A stretch of 14,342 bases of DNA from assembly GCA_027943245.1 (NCBI GenBank), contig JANDJZ010000934.1, positions 1-14,342 of the forward strand, in the 5' to 3' direction. The notes beneath the pieces were generated by a model. The model worked only from the letters and a program-made list of their open reading frames with translations. It did no database searches and was not told where the DNA came from. Position numbers and translations under genes: made by a program. Positions 8,501 through 14,342 of the stretch are shown here, in pieces; within the stretch, counting starts at the first letter, position 1, and each line of letters begins with the position of its first letter. This DNA comes from Acanthamoeba sp. SK_2022b. Lineage: Eukaryota > Discosea > Longamoebia > Acanthamoebidae.

Positions 8501-11500
8501 CGATCAGCAGAGTTGGAAAAAGGGAGGCCAGGATGGCCACAAACCTCGAAACACGACTCAGGGCTGTCCGCAGAGCACAGGCCACAGAAGTGATCTGGCT
8601 GGGCAGGCAAGGCTGGGTAGCTCTTGTTCTGGCAGTTGGCTTGGCACAGCGAATTGCTGGACGGTTGTGCGTTGGGATTAGCTCATGGGCCAGTCCCCGC
8701 ACGGGTCTACCGAGCGATGGGAGCGGCACCCGTTGCTAGCGGTGAGTTGGCACGGGGCCCAGTTGCAGCTTGGCGTTCCTTCACATTGACCCGTCCTCGT
8801 GTACATGTTGATCTCAGGCGCTCCTTCGCAAGTGGCTGTTGTTCGGAGTAGAGTCAGGCGGGAAGGCGTAGGACCACATTAACTGTCGATACGTACGTGC
8901 GCTCGTATTGGCTACGAAGATGTCAAAGAAGGTCACTCCTTCTGCCTGCTCGTCTGTTGTCGCCGTGTTAGCAATGTGGGCAGTGACAATGGTGGATGAT
9001 GTGGGTCAACGAACCTGAGAGGTCCCACTGGGAGCGAATGTAGTTCTTCTCCTGGGCGCTCATATTGGCCACCACGCACTATGACGAACCGAAGGAGACC
9101 GACGTTGGTTAGTCGAGGCTAAAGCGCCACTTCGTTGAGGCAAGCCGGGCGTACCTCGGCCAGAAGCTGGTTCTGGGCGACCACGTCGAGGGGCACGTAG
9201 GAGCACGTTCCGCCCCACTGACAAGTCGAGTTGGTGGGACAATCAGAGTCGATCTGGCACGGAATCGTGCACCTGTGGAACACCGAGCAGGTTTGGCCTG
9301 TTGTATGTCGACAGTTAACAACCGGTTGTCAGTCTTGAGCTAGTTTCAAGACCATCACAAACAACACGAAGGGACGGCACCATTGGGGCAATCGATGACA
9401 GAATTGCAGTAGGTCCCCAAAACACGAGCCTCGCATTCCTTTCCGTGATCTTGTAACCTGAGGCCGCCAGTCTGTCAAGACAAACAGAGAATGCCTCAGG
9501 GCTGGATCAGCTCTCTCCCCCCCCCCCCGATCGACCGGTACTGCGAGAGACCGGCGGACATACGTTGATGATATTGGCTGCGCAGTTGTAAGTCGGGTCG
9601 TCCTCGTAGGCCAGGGAGGAGGCGTAGTCCTCCAGCGAGAGGTACACGCAGCCAGGCTCCGAGCCGCACATGGCCTCCACGTGCGCCTGCACCGCCTCGT
9701 AGGTGGTCACAGCATAGGTGACGTCCCGTGCCGCGCAGTTGGCCTCCCACAGCAGCCTGGACCCCCACAGTCGTGAAGTCAGGCTCAGCTCACAGAAACA
9801 CTTCACCACATAGAGCGGGCGGGGAGGCCACACTTGGCAACGAACGTACCGGTCGTTACAGCAAGGATCGGTGGTGGCGTTGGAATCGGGTCCGAGCGTT
9901 GAGCAGCGGCTGCTGACCTGCGTCGTGTTGTACTTGGCTGTCTGTCGCACAAATGACCGATCGACCCACGACTTGCAGCCGAACCAGCCATCGCTGCCGT
10001 TGAACCAGCACACATTCATTTGCGGAGAAATGGAGCAAGAGAGAGAGTGAGAGTCATGAGGGAGAAATTGAAGAAGAGACAGCAACGGCTGGACATACGT
10101 GGCCACGAAGGCGTTGGAGTAGAAGAGCAGCTGCTGAAAGTTGTCGGTGCTCGTCGCGGTATCGTAGAGCGCGTTGAGGCTCTCGAGACCGGCGATAGCT
10201 GCCCCCAACTTGTCTCGATCGCAATCAGGCGTGTACAGCTCCAGAGTGGCGTTGCCCACTACCGGCTGCAGTCACGTCGCGCGTCGTGGAGATCAGCGTC
10301 GGTGTCATTTATCATGGGACCGTGGGCGAGGAGCTTCCGCGACGCACCTCACCGTCGGCGTTGACCAGGTTGGCAAAGGACACTCTGCAGCCCTCCAACC
10401 CAGGTTCGTACGTCTCCAGCAGGCCACGGGGGGACACCACTTCCACTATCCGCCAGAACGACACCTGTGCGTCGTTGCTAACAAACTGCACGCCGGGCAG
10501 CCTGCCGTGTGTTGCGTGTTCATTCGGCCACCACCACTAGGGCTAGCTGTTTTAGGGCAGCACACGTACGTGTCTTTGCCGCGTTGGGCCAGGTAGCCCA
10601 TGCCGGTGTCATTGGAGGGGAGCGTAATTCTGAAGTGGATCAGTGGTCAGCTTTCAGGGAGAGAATTGGGGGGGGCTGCAGCACGTGCCCTGTGCTAGAA
10701 CAGAGGGAACCGCTACGCGTTGCACACGAAGACTCACCACACGTGACCTTCATGTCGACTGTCCAGCGAGGGGTGGACAGGTGAGCCGGCGAGTGGGCCA
10801 CCCAGCGTGAGTAGTATACGTACTGAGCCTGTAGAAGTACTTGGCCGGCAGCAGCTCGTTCATGTCGTAGATGAACAGCTCGTAGGTGAGGTCGCTGTCG
10901 GCGTGGACGTTGATGAAGAGCGGTCTGTTGGCGTTGAAGGTGGGACTGCCCATTCCGCAGCAGAAGGTGCTTAGCACCGGCTGGCTGTTGCCGTTAGAGG
11001 TGTACCACTGGAAGCCGCTCCTGCTCGGGTAGAGCACGCTGTTCTGGCCCATGTATAGCGATGAGCTCCCCGACGAGGGGAACACCAACACGACGACGTT
11101 GGAGCATGGCGGGAAGCTGAGGGCATAGTACTTGCTACTACCCCTCAACAGCGTATCACTGTCATACACGTAGCCTAGGCCAAGTGTGGGCGACCATGTT
11201 CCAAACACGCCCGAATCGTGAGTGGAAAACTAGAAGGTGACCACGTCATACGGATCGGGAGAAAAACAGAGCTGATGACGAAGGAGAGTTTACCCTGGGT
11301 CATGTTAAGGCATGTGTGGTTGGTGGTGCAGGCCACTCCCACAAACGGACTGCTGCTGTTGCATGAGCTCGCGCACGTTGAGGCGTTGCAGCGGATGTAG
11401 GAAGTGGTGTTGGCCACGTAGATGGTGTCGTTGAAGAACACGTCCCCGTAGTCAAACTGCACCGTCCTGCCCAGCTCTATTAGGGCGAGGGAAGAGGTCA

Positions 11501-11780
11501 GATTGCCTGGAGCACCCCATACGAGGCACATCTCCGCTTCGGCCAATAACAGATAATAGTTCCTTCACACCACAGTTGCGCTAGTGGAACAGATGAACAA
11601 GAGGAAGGTGACCAGAAAAAGGAGGAGGGAAAGGGCACCGGAGGCCTGTCTCATGGAGTGGCGGGCCCGTTCTATGACGGGCACCGAGTCAACTGCCACA
11701 ACCACGAGCGCTAGGACGACAAAGAGCCATAGCATCTCCTTCAGCCTTGTCCTGTAGGCCGCTCGCACCTCTTGCCTCAT
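4001..11780 (-). CDS. Giant cysteine-rich ectodomain receptor with THH1/TOM1/TOM3-like 7TM domain
   Basis: Probable plasma-membrane receptor or adhesion protein; ligand unknown. Exons, first to last: 11780-11571, 11474-11294, 11174-10820, 10629-10570, 10501-10348, 10265-10099, 9993-9850, 9756-9564, 9471-9381, 9297-9155, 9078-9015, 8953-8897, 8835-8730, 8656-8545, 8469-8366, 8287-8158, 8049-7886, 7841-7658, 7568-7390, 7332-7127, 7051-6904, 6803-6612, 6547-6433, 6355-6176, 6143-5967, 5874-5795, 5717-5586, 5509-5362, 5270-5162, 5089-4960, 4893-4734, 4646-4511, 4404-4001. All phases agree, giving 1704 residues plus TAA. Order: hydrophobic N-terminus, Cys-rich ectodomain to about residue 1360, seven helices, about 50-residue Ser-rich tail. 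Least certain: the first intron, exon 6/7 border, 5270 acceptor and the 32-base intron 6175-6144. Two adjacent genes would be an alternative, but unbroken phase argues against it. I know no named homologue with this whole architecture. Confidence 0.8.
5586..11474 (-). other. Cysteine-rich, heavily sequon-bearing ectodomain exons of the receptor
   Basis: About 26 small exons encode roughly 1290 extracellular residues with about 74 cysteines by hand count. The first exon (11474-11294) packs NDT, NTT, NAS, NSS, NHT and NMT sequons between cysteines. Exon 11174-10820 has the beta-rich look of a PPC-like sandwich domain (weak inference). Exons 9471-9381 and 9297-9155 together give small disulfide modules with DSDCPTNSTCQWGGTC. 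Exons 8835-7390 are the most cysteine-dense. The membrane-proximal exons (6355-5586) have few cysteines and alternating hydrophobic residues suggesting beta sheets. I do not recognise a named domain with confidence. Confidence 0.7.
6555..6608. repeat. 11-bp perfect inverted repeat filling a receptor intron
   Basis: TGTCTATAAGA (6555-6565) and TCTTATAGACA (6598-6608) are perfect reverse complements separated by 32 bases. They lie inside the 64-base intron 6611-6548, each arm a few bases from a splice site, so the RNA hairpin would bring donor and acceptor together. Confidence 0.9.
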
Positions 11781-12019
11781 CCTCCTGCAAACGAATCAAG
11801 CCGCAGGTCGTTTGGGGTATCTGTGTCCAACAGAGCCGCCAAATTGGCCCCAAGTGGTTGGCCTGTGTCATTGTGTCGTCTACCAATCTCCACCGTCCGC
11901 CCAACGACCAAACAGGCACCGAGTATCTGGCTGCCGCCGATTGGGCCACTTATTTACAAAATTGTTTTAATTGGGGAACTATTTATGGAATTTTCCTTTT
12001 TTGGTTCTGGTATTTCCAT
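11781..12019. other. Intergenic region: cullin 3' end and receptor promoter
   Basis: This gap of 239 bases separates the cullin stop codon from the assigned receptor start, both on the minus strand. The part next to the cullin stop (about 11950-12015) is AT-rich, as expected for a 3' UTR and poly(A) site. A TTTGCAG immediately before the receptor ATG could also be a splice acceptor, so an extra upstream exon cannot be excluded. No gene was seen. Confidence 0.65.
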
Positions 12020-13485
12020 TCAGGCGATGTACTTGAGCAGCGTGCGATCGTTGGCGTCCCTGTCGAGGAAGCCTCGCTCGATCAACGACTCCAAACGCGC
12101 CTTGAGCACCTTCGCCTGTGGAAGGAACCGCACTTTGAGGATGTCCACCACCTGATCAGAGCGTCATGGTTGTGCGTGCGCCGTCAGTACGCGCATCAAG
12201 AGCGATCACGCTCACACACCTACAAGATGAAGATGAGAGATGTACCTGAAGCTGAAGCTCGGTCCACGAGAGCACGTTTCGAGACTTGAGCACACGAACC
12301 ATCGCCGCGTCCACCTCGAACGCTCGCTGCTTCACCACGGCCACCTGGAGAGGGGGGGGCACGCCATTTGAGCGCCACGGAGGTGGGTGGTGATGATTTG
12401 AGGAGAGAGGGGGAGGGAGGGGAGAGCAGCGGTGGAAAGGGAGACCTGGTCCTGCTTGGCCTGCTTGGACTCCTGTTTGGCGCTGCCGGCGGGGAAGGCG
12501 ACGCGCCGCTTCTTCTTGAGGTCGATCTTCACCGTGAAGACGTCGTCGTCGTTGATCTGCTCGCTGCTCGCTTCTCCCTCCGCATCGGCCTCGCTCTCGC
12601 TGCCCTTCGTCGCCGCCTGCTGTCCGCCGCCCCAGTGACTTGTGAGCACGAATGCGCAGCGAGAGCGAGGGCGAGGGCGAGGGGAGAGATCTCACCTCCT
12701 CGGGCTGGGCTTCAGCTGAGCTGGGCGCGGCCCGCTGGAGGGCGGTGAAGCTCCAGCAGGCGAGGGGCTGGATCGCGGCCTTGAGGATCTCCTTGAGGTT
12801 GATATCATACTCGGAGGAGCGCGACCCGCGCAGCTTGGCCCGGGACTGGTCGCCGGGCCACAGGACGGCCTTGATCTCGCCGAGGGCCCAGGCCTCCTTC
12901 TGGTTGAAGAGCAGCAGGATGGACGCCTGGAGGGGCGTCACCACCAGTTCCCGCTTGGCCTTGCCCTCCGTGGTGGACAGCATGACCGTTCCGTGGTTGT
13001 AGAGCCACCGCAGCTTCTTCGATCCCCCTGTTCGTGCATTCACGCGCGCCAAATGGGTTTAGGTTTGGATTTGGGTCCACGAGCAACGGAGTGGCTGAGA
13101 GAAAGAGAGAGGGAGAGGCGCGTGAGGCGGGAGGCGGGAGGCGGGAGGCGGGAGGCGGGAGGCGGGAGGCGGGAGGCGGGAGGCGGGAGGCGGGAGGCGG
13201 GAGGAGGAGAGGCGTACCGGTCTCGGCTCTGTAGAATTCCTCGAATTTGGAGATGGCCGCCACGAACTCGGAGGACTGGCCGGGGATGGGGAACTTGTCG
13301 ACGCCCGAGATGGGCCAGAACGAATCGTTCAGCACCTGCACCGACAACTGCAGCCCCGCCACCTGTTGTTTTCGTTTGCGTTGACGTGTTCGTTATTTGT
13401 TTCGTTTGGTTAGCGCGACGCGCGGCCGCCAACACACGCGGCGACTCAAGGCTTGTGTGTGTAGCCGTGTGTGCATGCGTGCGTT

Positions 13486-13541
<56 letters not shown>

Positions 13542-14207
13542 GTGTGTTGGGAGAGGAGGCTCGCCTTGTCGGAATCGCCGTTCCACTCCTGGAACCGCTG
13601 CTTGACGCGGGCGATGGACTCGTCCTCGGCGTCGGTGAACATGCCCTGCAGGCGTCGCGTGAAGGAATTGCCGCACTGGGCCTTGAGCAGGGAGATGAAG
13701 TTCTTCTCGGCAGTCTCGTCGAAGCCGGACCCGCGCGCCAGCAGCCGCTTGCACAGCCCTCGCCGGGCATACTCGGCAAACTCGTCCTTGTCTCGAAAGT
13801 AGGAGAACAGACGCGCGATGTCCTACAAGTACAACAAAAAAATATCAAAATAAATTCAAAAACTAAACAAAATAAACGAAAAATTAGAAAGAAAAAAAAA
13901 TAGCTACCTCGAGCTGGGCGGCCTTTTCCTCTTCGGACAGCTTGGCCTTGCCCTTCAACAGGTAGTCGAGGTAGAAGTTGAGCAGCCTGTTTCGTGGGCG
14001 CCGCGTCAGAGGAGCCGTTGTTTGGGAGAGGGGGACAAGTCTGTGGGTGGGATGGGGGGGCGCAGAGACGAACCGAGAGGTGGTGAATTTGCCGACGCTC
14101 ATGTTCATGATGGTCACGAAGGCCTTGTCGAGGGCCTCCTTGAAGCTGGCGTTCTTCAAGAAGCATCGTTCCACCTGCCCCGCATACTTGGCGTAGAGCT
14201 CCGCCAA
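12020..14207 (-). CDS. Cullin, C-terminal part (5' partial)
   Basis: Cullins scaffold ubiquitin ligases: the C-terminal half holds the RING subunit and is activated by NEDD8. Minus-strand exons: 14207-14074, 13986-13908, 13822-13565, 13362-13218, 13027-12696, 12619-12446, 12344-12246, 12151-12020, joining to 450 codons plus TGA. Family landmarks in order: FYLDYLLKGK, FRDKDEFAEYARRGLCKRLL, ISLLKAQCGNSFTRRLQGMF (as CUL1 [21 protein letters not shown]), VQVLNDSFWPI, KKLRWLYNHG, the neddylation motif VRVLKSRN (Lys codon 12287-12285, aligned with human CUL1 Lys720), and the winged-helix end LESLIERGFLDRD...LLKYIA. An acidic low-complexity insert (about QAATKGSESEADAEGE...) precedes VFTVKIDLKKKRRVAF. 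The subfamily is not assigned. The upstream intron (14208 to the window edge) and the N-terminal half lie to the right. Confidence 0.93.
13028..13217 (-). other. Cullin intron carrying a GC-rich heptamer array
   Basis: This 190-base intron (GTACGC...AACAG, phase 1) lies between the ...FYRAETG and GSKKLRWLYNHG coding blocks. The (GGCGGGA)11 array occupies much of its donor half. Confidence 0.85.
13126..13202 (+). repeat. (GGCGGGA)11 minisatellite
   Basis: Eleven perfect head-to-tail copies of the 7-mer GGCGGGA lie inside a cullin intron. The G-rich strand is the transcription template; regularly spaced GG and GGG tracts make G-quadruplex formation plausible (inference). Confidence 0.97.
13363..13564 (-). 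other. GC-AG intron in the cullin gene
   Basis: The exon ending at 13565 (gac aag) is followed by GCGAGC, not GT. The next exon starts at 13362 after CAACAG and both borders are phase 0. The join gives WNGDSDK-VAGLQLSVQVLNDSFWPI, which fits the cullin fold. The sequence after 13565 has no GT for a long stretch because it enters a CA run, so no nearby canonical donor is available. Confidence 0.7.
13487..13540 (+). repeat. (GT)27 microsatellite
   Basis: This uninterrupted GT dinucleotide run of 54 bases lies in the GC-AG cullin intron. It reads as (AC)27 in the cullin pre-mRNA, close to the donor. Less regular GT-rich sequence flanks it on both sides. Confidence 0.97.
13823..13907 (-). other. 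AT-rich cullin intron
   Basis: This 85-base intron (GTAGCT...TGTAG, phase 0) is almost entirely A/T, in strong contrast to its GC-rich flanking exons. It separates KAAQLE from DIARLFSYFRDKDEF. Confidence 0.85.
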
Positions 14208-14262
14208 CTGGTATTGCCAAAACAGTGTCGCGCGTGCTCACATCGGTTGGCGTTACACACAC

Positions 14263-14342
14263 ACCACACACCACACACCACACACACAACACACAACACA
14301 CAACACACAACACACAACACACAACACACAACACACAACACA
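14263..14342 (+). repeat. 7-bp array, (ACCACAC)3 passing into (ACACAAC)8
   Basis: Three ACCACAC units (14263-14283) run without a break or phase shift into eight ACACAAC units (14284-14339) and a partial unit at the window edge. The array sits in the cullin intron upstream of the 14207 exon, and its right end is outside the window. Confidence 0.92.

Noticed and set aside
10001..10098. Continuous coding through 10098-9994 of the receptor
   Set aside because: The frame is open, but the stretch is pyrimidine-rich and intron-like, and a GTATGT...GGCAG intron joins the flanks in phase. The call is not certain.
11565..11567. In-frame TGA as selenocysteine or programmed read-through
   Set aside because: Splicing explains it more simply; phase-matched donors and acceptors flank it and no SECIS-like element was recognised.
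13126..13202. GGCGGGA array as a CRISPR array
   Set aside because: Units are 7 bp, head to tail with no spacers, in a eukaryotic intron.
12993..13802. Plus-strand open frame of about 270 codons opposite the cullin
   Set aside because: It translates the GGCGGGA and GT arrays and antisense cullin sequence; it has no family signature.
13393..14334. Long minus-strand open frame rich in Cys/Val and His/Thr repeats
   Set aside because: It is created by the CA/GT repeats and crosses assigned cullin exons in the wrong frame.
14263..14342. Terminal CA-rich array as a telomere
   Set aside because: The unit is unlike the TTAGGG-type repeats expected for this group, and the array lies in an intron of a gene that must continue to the right.

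Overview
The window looks like nuclear DNA of a GC-rich amoebozoan, most likely Acanthamoeba or a close relative (inference). Genes are tightly packed and broken by many short introns with GTGCG/GTACG-type donors. Coding sequence is GC-rich, and AT-rich stretches are confined to introns and gene ends. Nothing bacterial, viral or transposon-like was seen, and no RNA gene was recognised. I joined exons by hand, requiring GT/GC...AG borders and matching codon phase. In all four genes the joined length is a whole number of codons.

Layout, left to right: (1) 1-1593, plus strand: the C-terminal part of a phospholipase D with the second HKD motif. (2) 1796-3652, minus strand, convergent with the first: a complete 552-residue bZIP transcription factor. 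Its leucine zipper and a following membrane helix each form only across a splice junction. This makes it look like an ER-membrane-tethered factor of the ATF6/CREB3 type. (3) 4001-11780, minus strand: one very large gene, about 33 exons and about 1704 residues. It has a hydrophobic N-terminus, about 1290 residues of cysteine-rich, sequon-rich ectodomain, and a seven-helix C-terminal domain resembling the plant THH1/TOM1/TOM3 family. (4) 12020-14207 and beyond the right edge, minus strand: the C-terminal 450 residues of a cullin, including the neddylation lysine and winged-helix tail.

Intergenic gaps are only about 200-350 bases. Introns hold most of the repeats: a (GT)27 run, eleven perfect copies of GGCGGGA, a second 7-bp array at the right edge, homopolymer C/G runs and a hairpin-forming intron. 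Two introns, one in the phospholipase and one in the cullin gene, appear to be GC-AG introns.

The four genes do not form an obvious pathway. Strongest points for follow-up: the receptor with a THH1/TOM1/TOM3-like 7TM domain on a giant ectodomain, and the membrane-tethered bZIP with a site-1-protease-like site, Maf-like tyrosine and possible self-regulating promoter elements.
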